Shown here: piece after piece, positions 16,235-26,721 of the stretch
Numbering within the stretch: position 1 is the first letter of the stretch
How the letters are laid out: every line of letters begins with the position of its first letter
NCBI RefSeq assembly: GCF_004331645.1
Contig: NZ_SJSK01000002.1
Location: 558,001 to 622,000, forward strand
Length of the DNA stretch: 64,000 nt
From: Pedobacter frigiditerrae
Lineage (GTDB): Bacteria > Bacteroidota > Bacteroidia > Sphingobacteriales > Sphingobacteriaceae
Direction of reading: 5' to 3'
The notes under the pieces: model-generated
Told to the model about the DNA's origin: nothing
The model's input: only the letters and a program-made list of their open reading frames with translations
Databases searched by the model: none
Position numbers and translations under genes: made by a program

Positions 16235-16363
16235 ATGGGACCTCAATCGCCAGAAGGCTTACAGACCTTACTTATTCTAGCATCAGTTTGCATTATCATT
16301 TTAATCACTGCGTTTTCTTTAACTTTTTTTAGAAAAGCAGATACTAGTGATAAAAAACACTAG
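16235..16363 (+). CDS. 42-residue single-pass membrane protein
   Basis: The short gene begins MGPQSPEGLQ and has one membrane segment (about residues 11-32, TLLILASVCIIILITAFSLTFF). A positively charged end, RKADTSDKKH, follows, which fits an N-out or N-in single-pass topology. The strong terminator at 16389-16416 follows 26 bp after its stop. Coding status is inferred from the clean membrane helix and the terminator. No family is recognised. Confidence 0.6.
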   Translation: MGPQSPEGLQTLLILASVCIIILITAFSLTFFRKADTSDKKH

Positions 16364-16388
16364 AATTTCTCAAAACGATAGAAAATAA

Positions 16389-16416
16389 AAAAGGTTGGCT
16401 TTAACACCAACCTTTT
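16389..16416. terminator. Bidirectional terminator
   Basis: A perfect 10-bp stem (16389-16398 with 16407-16416, AAAAGGTTGG/CCAACCTTTT) has a loop of 8 nt. The A/T runs on both sides let it serve both the small membrane protein gene (+) and the M15-like gene (-). Confidence 0.85.
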
Positions 16417-16439
16417 GAGAGACATTATTTAGGTAGTAT

Positions 16440-17099
16440 TTAAAATATTGCTAATAACTTTAAGTTCTGCATTTTTCTTCTGCTCAACTCTTCTTTTACC
16501 TCTTCCTCATTCATCCTTATAGACCAAGCTGGTACAATTTCAAATTTTGGGAAGCTGTTAAACACCCTGCTATTTTGATCGTAAGTAAGACCAATAAACT
16601 CGCCTAGCTTAGCCACTTGTGCATAATTAGGAGATTTATCTACATATACGAGCTCTCCTTTTTTGTTCTTCTCAAAAATTCCAACATAAAATGATAATCC
16701 GAAGTTAGAATCGATTGTTTTGTCTATAATGCGGATATGGATACCTTTTCTTGCAGATAAATAGATTAATTCTTTGGCAAATGGTCTAGCTTCAGGACTC
16801 ATCATCGCAAGCATTTTTTCATTCTCAGGATCGCTAAAATTTGCGAAATCATCAGCACAACTTTCAACTATCAATAGCTTGTACAAAACATCCCAAGTTT
16901 TAGTCCAGGGATAACCGTCTGCTCTTACATTAATCTTTTGTTGTATAACTTTAATAATAGAATCTACATTGATATCATAGGGCACTGAAGAAAATAGAAG
17001 ATAATAAATATGAAGCCAAGTTTTTGATGAGGCTACTCCATCTGCCTCAATGCCTGCTTTTTGCTGTAATGCTTTAATTTTATCGGTGTATTCCATCAT
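16440..17099 (-). CDS. Catalytically degenerate M15-like protein with two PG-binding-like repeats
   Basis: The 219-residue protein starts with two repeats of the peptidoglycan-binding type (about 6-28 KIKALQQKAGIEADGVASSK; 47-69 IIKVIQQKINVRADGYPWTK). The rest (about 95-195) follows M15 L-Ala-D-Glu/D-Ala-D-Ala peptidases: GIHIRII, then NFGLSFYVGIFE, then AKLGEFIGL, then FPKFE. In active members the motif is H-N-F-G-L-A-F-D and ends near H-F-E. Here the three zinc ligands are S131, Y138 and K185, and the loop between strands 1 and 2 is about 30 residues shorter than usual. It therefore probably binds cell wall without cutting. There is no signal peptide, so it may act in the cytoplasm or leave by another route. 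Confidence 0.7.
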   Translation of the reverse strand: MMEYTDKIKALQQKAGIEADGVASSKTWLHIYYLLFSSVPYDINVDSIIKVIQQKINVRADGYPWTKTWDVLYKLLIVESCADDFANFSDPENEKMLAMMSPEARPFAKELIYLSARKGIHIRIIDKTIDSNFGLSFYVGIFEKNKKGELVYVDKSPNYAQVAKLGEFIGLTYDQNSRVFNSFPKFEIVPAWSIRMNEEEVKEELSRRKMQNLKLLAIF

Positions 17100-17269
17100 T
17101 TTGGTTTTAATAAACGGGGGTACTTATTAATACTATTGAACAAGCTTTAATAGCTTATTGGTTTAGCGTAAGCTAAATGACAGTTTTTTACTAGAAATTT
17201 TGAGCGTAGTTTTGCGTGAAGTAATGATTGCGTATTTAAACTTGACGAAACAGGTAAAAATACCTGGTC

Positions 17270-17938
17270 TTAATTAGTGAGTAGGTCTAAATCAAATATT
17301 TTGTGCTTCAATGCGTACAAAACCAGTCCAGCGGTATTTCTACTGCCAGTTTTTAACAGCAAATTATTCCTATGCCCCTCTACTGTTCTTGCACTTAAAA
17401 ATAATTTTTCGGCAATTTCATTGCTATTTAATTGTTTACAGATAAGTTGTAGCACTTCTTTTTCTCTTGGAGTGAGGTTATCTTCCTCTTCTAGATTGAT
17501 TGTATTGTGTTTTTTGACCAAACCTTTTCGCATAACTTGTAGCATAGGCAAGGTAAAATAGAAATCGTTCTTAAAAACTTCTCTAATTGCAAGCTCTACC
17601 TCTTCAGGTTCAGCATTTTTAGCTAAATAGCCATTTGCTCCGGCTTGAATAGTGGCCAATATAAAGCTTTCGGCTTCGTGACTTGTTAATACAATAACCT
17701 TAACTGCAGGGTGTTCTTCTTTCAATATCTTTAGCGCATCTAGTCCGTTCATTTCAGGCATAGAAAGATCGAGCAAGATAATGTCTGGCTTTACTTCAGC
17801 ATTTTTATACAGCTCTAGTAATTCTTTTCCATTTTCAGCCTCAAAAACCATCTGCATAAGCTCAAAGGAGCTAATAAGTGCAAGCATACCTTTCCTGAAA
17901 AGTTTTTGGTCGTCGGCTATTGCAATGTTAATATTCAT
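17270..17938 (-). CDS. NarL/LuxR-family response regulator
   Basis: The 222-residue protein has a receiver domain (1-120) with acidic pocket D9-D10, phospho-acceptor D57 in ILLDLSMPEMNG and the LTSHEAES switch region. A LuxR-type helix-turn-helix (about 152-215, LTPREKEVLQLICKQLNSNE) follows. Receivers of this type are usually phosphorylated by HisKA_3 kinases. The nearest one is encoded divergently at 19080-19871, so the two probably form one system. The 102-bp gap between the divergent genes should hold the shared promoters. Confidence 0.93.
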   Translation of the reverse strand: MNINIAIADDQKLFRKGMLALISSFELMQMVFEAENGKELLELYKNAEVKPDIILLDLSMPEMNGLDALKILKEEHPAVKVIVLTSHEAESFILATIQAGANGYLAKNAEPEEVELAIREVFKNDFYFTLPMLQVMRKGLVKKHNTINLEEEDNLTPREKEVLQLICKQLNSNEIAEKLFLSARTVEGHRNNLLLKTGSRNTAGLVLYALKHKIFDLDLLTN

Positions 17939-18040
17939 TAAGGATGATTTGAAATTTGAAAGTAGAAAAAATGTGCGTTATAACGTTATAATGTTCATTT
18001 TTTTTTAGATTAGAAGAAAAATTATCTCAATTATCCCTCA

Positions 18041-18451
18041 ATGAAAAAATCACTTAACATCCCAACAGTTTCAATTCCAGATGCAAAAGCAAGAGTTGAA
18101 AGATTTAGAAGACAGCTAAGTGGCTCAATGCCAGAAAGCAACATCCCTAGAGCTATTTTAATTCCAATAGCTGATATTTTACAGATTATAGATAAGTATC
18201 AATACGTTGATGAAGAGGGCGTAACAAGGAATGAGTTACGAGGTGTTCGTGCTTATTTTGCAGTTAAACAAGGCGACCAAGATTTACCCGATGATGTTAC
18301 TGCTTTAATTGTTCCTGTAGATTTAAAAGGGAATGACATTGTAAAAGATCCAGAAATTGGTTTAGGAGAAGGAGATAAAACTGAAATATACGATTTCACT
18401 AAACCTTGCCCTGACATGTGTGACCCAGAAAGCCCGTTGTACGTACCTTAA
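18041..18451 (+). CDS. Unknown 136-aa protein with a conserved cysteine tail
   Basis: The soluble protein has a basic helical N-terminus (ARVERFRRQLSGSMPESN), a strand-rich centre (LILIPIADILQIIDKYQY-like, AYFAVKQGDQD) and a C-terminal CPDMCDPESPLY tail with a C-x3-C pair. I remember CP..CD..S tails on small proteins in Bacteroidota gene neighbourhoods, but no function. The next gene starts 6 bp later, so it belongs to a three-gene unit ending in a kinase. It might carry or sense the signal. Confidence 0.6.
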   Translation: MKKSLNIPTVSIPDAKARVERFRRQLSGSMPESNIPRAILIPIADILQIIDKYQYVDEEGVTRNELRGVRAYFAVKQGDQDLPDDVTALIVPVDLKGNDIVKDPEIGLGEGDKTEIYDFTKPCPDMCDPESPLYVP

Positions 18452-18457
18452 TCTACT

Positions 18458-19087
18458 ATGTTCGTAACCTATATCGTTCCCTTAAGTATATTAATTCCTA
18501 TACTTTTGGGAATACTAATTTTTAAAAATGCTAAAACAGGCCCAAGGCTTCTATTATATTATTTGATAGCTTCTGGACTAATCAATCTAGCTGCCATAAT
18601 ACTAGTTTTTAACAAGATGAAGAATTTGCCTTTACTCCATTTGTATACAATTGTAGAGGCGGTTCTCATCCTTAGCTATTTTAGAACCTTATTTGTTGAT
18701 CCTTTGATAAAGAAAGTCTTACTTTTTATCACGATTATATTCCCATTATTTTGCATTATAAATTTCACTTTCATACAAAGCATATTTACATTTAATACTT
18801 ACACAAGGCCCTTAGAGGCTATTTTAATTACCTTTTTCTGTTTATTATACTTTTACAAAAGTGGTTTTACAGAAAACTTCATCAACAAACCTACAAGTTG
18901 GTTTAACATTGGCATTTTAATGTATTTCCCAGTAGTTTGCATTATTTTCATTTTATCGAACTATATGGTTTTTGTAACCAAAAACAAGGCTATGAACTCA
19001 ATTGTTTGGCATTTTCATGCAGGAATGTCTATGGTAATGTACTTGGCTTGGGCAAAAGGTTTTAGTCTAATTAAAAAAGATGGATAA
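18458..19087 (+). CDS. Polytopic membrane protein of unknown function
   Basis: The 209-residue protein shows six predicted membrane segments: about 4-22, 29-50, 59-77, 85-108, 115-130 and 142-165, with a seventh possible near 178-200. It contains no enzyme motif I recognise. It lies between the small cysteine-tailed gene (6 bp) and the kinase gene (8-bp overlap), so tight co-translation with the kinase is likely. A sensory input role for a kinase with only one membrane helix is plausible but unproven. Confidence 0.65.
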   Translation: MFVTYIVPLSILIPILLGILIFKNAKTGPRLLLYYLIASGLINLAAIILVFNKMKNLPLLHLYTIVEAVLILSYFRTLFVDPLIKKVLLFITIIFPLFCIINFTFIQSIFTFNTYTRPLEAILITFFCLLYFYKSGFTENFINKPTSWFNIGILMYFPVVCIIFILSNYMVFVTKNKAMNSIVWHFHAGMSMVMYLAWAKGFSLIKKDG

Positions 19088-19871
19088 TATTTATCTACTC
19101 ATTTTTTACAGCGTATTAGCCGTTTTTATATTGGTTACCTTTTTCTTGGTGCTATATATTAAAAACCAAAATATGTTGTGGCAACAAAAGAAACTCTTTC
19201 AAGAAACTGAGATACAGCAACAAAAGGAGCTTTTAAATGCAGTAATCGAATCTCAAGAAATTGAACGCAAACGCATTGGCCAAGACTTACATGATGAAAT
19301 AGGAGGCACCTTATCTGCTATTAAACTGATGTTAAATGCTGCAAAAAATCAGGATGGTGCCAGTAATGGCAACATTATTGAAGCTAAAAAATTAATAGAT
19401 AAAATGATGGTTGATGTGCGTAACCTTTCTCATGATTTATCGCCGCCTGGCTTAGCAATGTTTGGTCTTTATACTTCAATTGATGCTTTTGTAGATTTGA
19501 TCAATAACACTGAAGAAATTGAAATTTTAATTACTCACGAACCTTTAATAGAAGAAAGATTATTGAATGAAAAGTCAGAGTTGGCTTTATTTAGAGTAAT
19601 CACTCAACTAATTTCCAACACACTAAAACACGCCAATGCCACTAAAATTAAAATCAGTTTTAAACCTAAGGAACAAAGGTTAGAAATAGATTATGCGGAT
19701 AATGGAAAGGGCTTTGACCTTTCAGTTTTAAACACTAAAAAAGGCATTGGAATGCAAAATATTCAAAGTAGATTACAAATGGCTAATGCAACTTATGTTA
19801 TAGATACTAAACCAAATGGGGGCTTTAAGATGAGTATCATCTGCCCTATTGAAAAAAATCAAGCTAACTGA
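19080..19871 (+). CDS. HisKA_3-type sensor histidine kinase
   Basis: The 263-residue protein has one N-terminal membrane helix (about 4-26), a coiled-coil linker (about 35-62) and a HisKA_3 dimerisation motif with H71 in RKRIGQDLHDEIGG. A GHKL ATPase follows, with TLKHANATKIKI (N box) and DYADNGKGFD (G1). No extracellular sensing domain exists; input probably comes from the upstream membrane protein. Its partner is probably the NarL-type regulator encoded divergently at 17270-17938. Confidence 0.92.
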   Translation: MDNIYLLIFYSVLAVFILVTFFLVLYIKNQNMLWQQKKLFQETEIQQQKELLNAVIESQEIERKRIGQDLHDEIGGTLSAIKLMLNAAKNQDGASNGNIIEAKKLIDKMMVDVRNLSHDLSPPGLAMFGLYTSIDAFVDLINNTEEIEILITHEPLIEERLLNEKSELALFRVITQLISNTLKHANATKIKISFKPKEQRLEIDYADNGKGFDLSVLNTKKGIGMQNIQSRLQMANATYVIDTKPNGGFKMSIICPIEKNQAN

Positions 19872-19876
19872 ATCCT

Positions 19877-20752
19877 TTAAACTTTTTGAACTGCCAACAG
19901 TAGATCTCCAAATTTAGCAACATTATCAGCTATAACATCTGCTCCTACCTCAGATGCTGCAACATCCTCCATGGTTGCCTCTCCAGAAAGCACTAACACT
20001 CCTAATGCATTTGCATTAAGTGCCATTTTTACATCTGTATATAACCTATCGCCAACCATGGCAATTTCTTCTGGTTGCAAACCTTGACGATGTAAAATTC
20101 CATCGAGCATTCTTGGATCTGGCTTACCTAAAACAATATCAGGCAATCTTTTGGTTGCTCCTTCTATACAGGCGCAAATCGCACCACAATCTACCAATAT
20201 TACAGGTTGGTCTGTGGGGCAAACCCAATCTGGATTTGTAGCCACGTAAGGTAATTGCTGGCTAACCCACCAAGCTGCTCTACATAAACGGGAGTAAACT
20301 AACGTACTGTCAAATCCCACAACAACTGCATCCGGTTTATCATTTGCATCATCAGCGGTAGAAATGAAGCCATTGGCTTCAAACTCCCCTATCATACTTG
20401 GTGTACCTAAAATAAATAATCGCTTAACCAAAGGGTGGTAACTTTTCAAATAATCTATTGTAGCTAGTGCAGAAGTGTACATTTCCTCAGCAACTGCTGG
20501 GATACCCATTTTTTCTAAATGCTTGAGGTAATCTCCAATTCCCTTTGAAGGGTTGTTAGTTAAAAATGAATAGCTAATACCTGCACTTTTTAAGCTTTGT
20601 AAAAAACCAGGTGTATAAGGGAAAAGTGTACTTCCATTATAAATAGTTCCATCCATATCAAGCGCTACGTGTTTGATTTTTTTTAAGCGCTCTATTAATT
20701 CTGGAGAAACATCACTTATTATTCCTTCGTATGATTTATTTTCTTCTTGCAT
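19877..20752 (-). CDS. HAD-IIA family phosphatase (NagD/PGP-like)
   Basis: The 291-residue protein has the HAD motif I D32-M-D34 in VALDMDGTIYNG, motif II SFLTNNPSKG (T at about 84), motif III with K in VLGKPDPRM (about 212) and motif IV MVGDRLYTD. The large C2a cap between motifs II and III is intact and identifies subfamily IIA (NagD, glycerol-phosphate or phosphoglycolate phosphatases). It begins 5 bp after the MFS transporter gene and shares an operon with the glycerol-1-phosphate dehydrogenase gene, so a glycerol-phosphate-type substrate is likely. The substrate is not provable from sequence. Confidence 0.9.
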   Translation of the reverse strand: MQEENKSYEGIISDVSPELIERLKKIKHVALDMDGTIYNGSTLFPYTPGFLQSLKSAGISYSFLTNNPSKGIGDYLKHLEKMGIPAVAEEMYTSALATIDYLKSYHPLVKRLFILGTPSMIGEFEANGFISTADDANDKPDAVVVGFDSTLVYSRLCRAAWWVSQQLPYVATNPDWVCPTDQPVILVDCGAICACIEGATKRLPDIVLGKPDPRMLDGILHRQGLQPEEIAMVGDRLYTDVKMALNANALGVLVLSGEATMEDVAASEVGADVIADNVAKFGDLLLAVQKV

Positions 20753-20757
20753 TTAAA

Positions 20758-22251
20758 TTAGTTTTCTAGTTCATCGTACCCATGTGCTTTGGCTTTCCAC
20801 ATTAAAGCAAAAACAAATACGCCAATTAAAGCCATTCCTATCATCATCATGAATACATAATCCCAAGCCTTCCCTGGATTAACTTTGCTGATGGAATCTA
20901 CCATAAAACCTACGCCAACACCAGAAACCAAACCACTAGCATAACCAAACATCCCTGTTAAACCATTTGCAGTTGCTGCAGCCCTATTGGTTGCTTGATT
21001 TGCTGCCGCGATTCCGATAAGTGCCTGTGGGCCGTAAATGAAAAACCCAGACATTGCCAAAACGAATATCATTACCCATTGCGGACTATCACTTGGCATA
21101 TATAAAAAAATCGTCATGAATACAGCTACTCCAATCATACAGTACAAAGAAGTACGATGTGCTTTTCCAGCCAAGTATTTATCAGTAACCCATCCAGCTG
21201 CTAACATACCTAAAATACCAAAAATTTCAAACACAGCAACTGTCCAACCAGCATTAGAAAGTGTCATTCCACGTGCTTCTTTTAAAAATGTTGGTCCCCA
21301 ATCTAAAACAGCAAAACGAACAACATAAACAAAGAAATTTGCTATTCCTAAAATCCAAATCCATCTATTACGATAAACAGATTTACGCACAAATGCTTTA
21401 AATTCGGCAGAAGATTCTTTTCCTTTTTTATATGTTTTATGCAACTCTGGCAATCCAACCGACGAAGGTGTGTCTCTTAAGCTGATGAATAATCCAATAG
21501 AACCAATTAATGCGATTGCGGCAGGTATCCAAAAGCACCATTTCCAAGCGCCATAATGTGAAGCAGATTCGATAACACTCTTCATCTTTTCGACGTTATT
21601 TACATCAACTTTCAAATTAGCTGCAATTGAAGCAATAACCTCTGGGTCAGCACTCAAATTAGTACCTAAAGAACTCATGATATAGCCTGAAAGAATTGCT
21701 ATTAACGCTGCGCCAATTGAATGAGAGGTATTCCAGATTGACATTTTTGTAGCTAGCTCATGCTGAGGAATCCAATGCGTTAATAATCTAGCTACTGGAG
21801 GAAAACCACTCCCCTGCACAAGATTATTTAAAATTAGAAATGCACCAAAAATAAAAACCATGGTATTGGTAAACATTGGCCCACCAGTTTCACCTGTAAA
21901 TAATGTACTTAAATCAGCCCCCCAACCAAATGCAAAATTTGCTAGGGCACATAAAAACAAACCAATTGACATTTGATAACGAGCATTTACCCTATCGGCA
22001 AGTATACCATTCAAAAATCTTGACACACCATAAATAATGGTTATCAAGGTCATTATTATTCCGAAACTTGTTTTTGTAATACCGTATTCGGCGGTTAAAC
22101 CAGGAATGGCAAATGAGAAGTTTTTACGAACGAAATAAAACACAGCGTAACCAATCATGGTGATGATGATGGTTTTAATTTGCCAATATTTAAACTTCTT
22201 TTTCGCCGCTGTGTCCATAGACGCATATTCTTGGTTACCGTTATTGTCCAT
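20758..22251 (-). CDS. MFS transporter, organophosphate (GlpT/UhpT-like) type
   Basis: The 497-residue protein has about twelve membrane helices. An early IKTIIITMIGYAVFYFVRKN region (R about 44) is typical of the OPA family. A NNLVQGSGFPPVARLLTHW segment (about 141-160) and a HELATKMSIWNTSHSIGAAL segment follow. A loop of about 40 residues between helices 5 and 6 is longer than usual. It sits between the dehydrogenase and phosphatase genes, 44 bp after the former, which suggests import or export of a glycerol phosphate or a related sugar phosphate by antiport with phosphate. Confidence 0.85.
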   Translation of the reverse strand: MDNNGNQEYASMDTAAKKKFKYWQIKTIIITMIGYAVFYFVRKNFSFAIPGLTAEYGITKTSFGIIMTLITIIYGVSRFLNGILADRVNARYQMSIGLFLCALANFAFGWGADLSTLFTGETGGPMFTNTMVFIFGAFLILNNLVQGSGFPPVARLLTHWIPQHELATKMSIWNTSHSIGAALIAILSGYIMSSLGTNLSADPEVIASIAANLKVDVNNVEKMKSVIESASHYGAWKWCFWIPAAIALIGSIGLFISLRDTPSSVGLPELHKTYKKGKESSAEFKAFVRKSVYRNRWIWILGIANFFVYVVRFAVLDWGPTFLKEARGMTLSNAGWTVAVFEIFGILGMLAAGWVTDKYLAGKAHRTSLYCMIGVAVFMTIFLYMPSDSPQWVMIFVLAMSGFFIYGPQALIGIAAANQATNRAAATANGLTGMFGYASGLVSGVGVGFMVDSISKVNPGKAWDYVFMMMIGMALIGVFVFALMWKAKAHGYDELEN

Positions 22252-22295
22252 TGTTTATTTTTGGTTAGGTCTTTTGAATTAGAAATTACTGGAGC

Positions 22296-23630
22296 TTAAA
22301 TTTTCCAAATTCCGTCTTTGCCAAATAAATTATCCAGCCATTGAGTTAAGTAACCAGTACGCAAAGCCACATCTAAAATGGTAAACCTTCTACGGATATA
22401 TTGAGCCCTTATAAATGTTTCTCTTAAGCGTTCGCGAGTAATTGATATTTGTTCTGGCGCTGTTGGTGCGCCAACTAATTTTAATCTTCTTATTGCTTCC
22501 TGATAAGGTACTATTTGTTTCTCTAACTTAGCTTTTATGGCTGGCCAATTGTTTTTAAGCATGTTCAGTTGCTTTTCAAGCTCTTCAGCATTGCTATATT
22601 TCGCCTTAGTTTCTTGCAGTCCTATTTCTGGAAAATCTGTACCAACGAAAATGGCTAATGCTTCAGCATCAGATTTTTCAGTAGATGGCCAATCGGCTAA
22701 AGCCTTTTCCACATCTAAATTATTAACATCAGTTTTTAAAAACTCTCCATAAAGTGCTGTAATGGCAATAGTGCCTATGCTTACTTGAAAACCATGGGAA
22801 ATATGTTCTCCATCATGCAAATGATTTTCCATGTTCCATAAATGACTAAATTGATGTTCGGCACCAGAAGCTGGGCGACTAGACTTAGACCATTGCATAG
22901 CGAAACCACCTAACATTAACCCTTCTACCAATTTTGTAATGGCAAAGGGATCGCCATTGTGAACACCTTCAGGATCTGAAAGTGCATCGTGTAGACCATC
23001 CTGAACTATAGACCAGGCTTTTTCATCAATTGGCTCTACATTCAAACTGCCTGCCAAAATCCAGTCTGCACCTGCAGTAATTTTAGCAAATAAATCTGCA
23101 TAACCAGCTGCTGTCATTTCACTAGGTGCATTACAAATGATATCGATATCTGCTAAACAAGCTTGAGGCGCCGGGCAATTGAAAGTCTGTTTAGCACCAT
23201 CTGCAGTAATTGAAGCACCAAAAGCAGTATAACCATCCATAGAAGCTGCTGTTGCAACACACATATACTGGCGTTCAGTTAAATGTGAAGCCAACTTCGT
23301 TAAATCATTAATAGTTCCTGAGCCTACAGCAATTGGAATAGCATTATTCGTTTTTAGGAAATCAACTAGTTCATCAACAAAAGCGTATTCTGCATATAAA
23401 TCTGGATGATTATAAACGTATGGATTCAGTTGAGGAATATTTGCTTTTTGTAATTCGTCATATACTTTATCTCCTGCAATTTTATAGGTCGTTGTATCAG
23501 CTATGATAACAGCTGTTTGATTAGGGAACTGTTCTGAAAACAAATCGGCTACTTGACTTAGCAATCCTTTTCCAATTCTTAAGGCTTTTGTTTCACTTGC
23601 GGCTGCTAATGCATCTTCTACTTTAGACAT
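22296..23630 (-). CDS. egsA: sn-Glycerol-1-phosphate dehydrogenase (AraM/EgsA-like)
   Basis: The 444-residue protein belongs to the iron-containing alcohol dehydrogenase fold. It has an N-terminal NAD-binding part with AVGSGTINDLTKLASH (about 101-116), the ATAASMDGYTAFGASIT segment (about 127-143), a PADLFAKITAGADW-type region and the metal-binding histidines in HQFSHLWNMENHLHDGEHISH (about 265-285). These mark the AraM/EgsA branch, which reduces dihydroxyacetone phosphate to sn-glycerol 1-phosphate with NAD(P)H. The C-terminus is about 60 residues longer than in archaeal enzymes. It is the first gene of a three-gene operon. The symbol is by family, since bacterial araM and egsA names overlap. 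Confidence 0.85.
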   Translation of the reverse strand: MSKVEDALAAASETKALRIGKGLLSQVADLFSEQFPNQTAVIIADTTTYKIAGDKVYDELQKANIPQLNPYVYNHPDLYAEYAFVDELVDFLKTNNAIPIAVGSGTINDLTKLASHLTERQYMCVATAASMDGYTAFGASITADGAKQTFNCPAPQACLADIDIICNAPSEMTAAGYADLFAKITAGADWILAGSLNVEPIDEKAWSIVQDGLHDALSDPEGVHNGDPFAITKLVEGLMLGGFAMQWSKSSRPASGAEHQFSHLWNMENHLHDGEHISHGFQVSIGTIAITALYGEFLKTDVNNLDVEKALADWPSTEKSDAEALAIFVGTDFPEIGLQETKAKYSNAEELEKQLNMLKNNWPAIKAKLEKQIVPYQEAIRRLKLVGAPTAPEQISITRERLRETFIRAQYIRRRFTILDVALRTGYLTQWLDNLFGKDGIWKI

Positions 23631-23799
23631 ATAATAATTCTATTGAGGTATGACGTTTCGTTTTGTATCGTTATGATTTTGATTTACTTTCAAATAAATA
23701 AAATTAAAGCAAATAAAACAAATCGAAAGTAATTTAAATACCAAAAACTTGTTAACAATTGATAAAGTTCAAATTTGTTACCGTTATAATTGATATTCC

Positions 23800-23830
23800 T
23801 TTGTCAAATCTGATTATTGAAGTATAATTG
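23800..23830 (+). promoter_or_regulatory. Candidate Bacteroidota promoter for the GH97 gene
   Basis: TTTG at 23800-23803 and TATAATTG at 23823-23830 are 19 bp apart. They approximate the Bacteroidota -33 TTTG and -7 TAnnTTTG consensus and lie 68 bp before the ATG. Confidence 0.4.
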
Positions 23831-23868
23831 CTATTGAATTTAAGACCGATTAATGCTTTCAAACGTAA

Positions 23869-26013
<2,145 letters not shown>

Positions 26014-26017
26014 GAGT

Positions 26018-26096
26018 TTAACCACAGATGCACACAGATTAACACAGATATAATTATTTCTAAATACCTGTGGCTATCCTTTTCATCTGTGGTTAA
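26018..26096. repeat. Interspersed Bacteroidota-type inverted repeat
   Basis: TTAACCACAGATG at 26018-26030 is repeated inverted at 26084-26096, with direct ACACAGAT units between. This motif is familiar as a dispersed intergenic repeat in Bacteroidota genomes. No protein is encoded. Confidence 0.7.
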
Positions 26097-26188
26097 TATT
26101 TTCAAAAGCCCTTTAAATTGTCGCGTTTGACCATAGTTTTTCAGAATTAGTTGGGCTATCTTTATATTATAATCAAATATTTAAAAAA

Positions 26189-26611
26189 ATGGCTACTGAA
26201 AAACTATCATCAATAACTGTAGAAACAACTGTAAATAAACCTGTTGCACAAGTTTGGGAGTTCTGGACAAATCCAGAAGAAATTGTACAGTGGTGCTTTG
26301 CATCACCAGACTGGCATTGCCCCTACGCAGAAAACGACATCCAAACTGGAGGTAAATTCAAATCTACCATGGCCGCAAAAGATGGAAGTTTCAGTTTTGA
26401 TTTTGAAGGTGTTTACTCAAACGTAGAAGCAGAAAAACTAATTGAATACAGCATTGCCGATGGCAGAAAAGTTAAAATCACTTTTGAATCTCTTGGAGCT
26501 CAAACTAAAGTCATAGAAACTTTCGACCCAGAAAGTCAAAACCCTATTGAAATGCAGAAAGGTGGTTGGCAAGCCATCTTAAATAATTTTAAAGCTCACG
26601 CGGAGAGTTAG
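26189..26611 (+). CDS. SRPBCC family (AHSA1/START-like) protein
   Basis: The 140-residue single-domain protein begins with TVNKPVAQVWEFWTNPEEIVQWCFASPDW, typical of the AHSA1/SRPBCC helix-grip fold. GGKFKSTMAAKDG and the closing helix MQKGGWQAILNNFKAHAES support this. It binds a hydrophobic ligand in a cavity; the ligand is not known. There are no neighbours in an obvious operon, and dispersed repeats flank it on both sides. Confidence 0.9.
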   Translation: MATEKLSSITVETTVNKPVAQVWEFWTNPEEIVQWCFASPDWHCPYAENDIQTGGKFKSTMAAKDGSFSFDFEGVYSNVEAEKLIEYSIADGRKVKITFESLGAQTKVIETFDPESQNPIEMQKGGWQAILNNFKAHAES

Positions 26612-26629
26612 TTTATAAAAAAAGCGTCA

Positions 26630-26692
26630 TTTCGAAACGGAATGCTGTATAGCGAGAAATCTCATCCAGAAGCAATCTGTCAGAGATTTCTC
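26630..26692. repeat. Interspersed hairpin repeat
   Basis: GAGAAATCTC at 26654-26663 is inverted at 26683-26692, preceded by GCGTCATTTCGAAACGGAATG. This is a second dispersed Bacteroidota repeat type, in the gap before the M1 peptidase fusion gene. Confidence 0.65.
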
Positions 26693-26721
26693 CTCCTTCT
26701 TCGTTCAAAATAATGATTAAC

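Noticed and set aside
26018-26096. Ends of an insertion sequence
   Set aside because: The inverted copies are only 53 bp apart and contain no coding region; it is a short repeat, not an IS.
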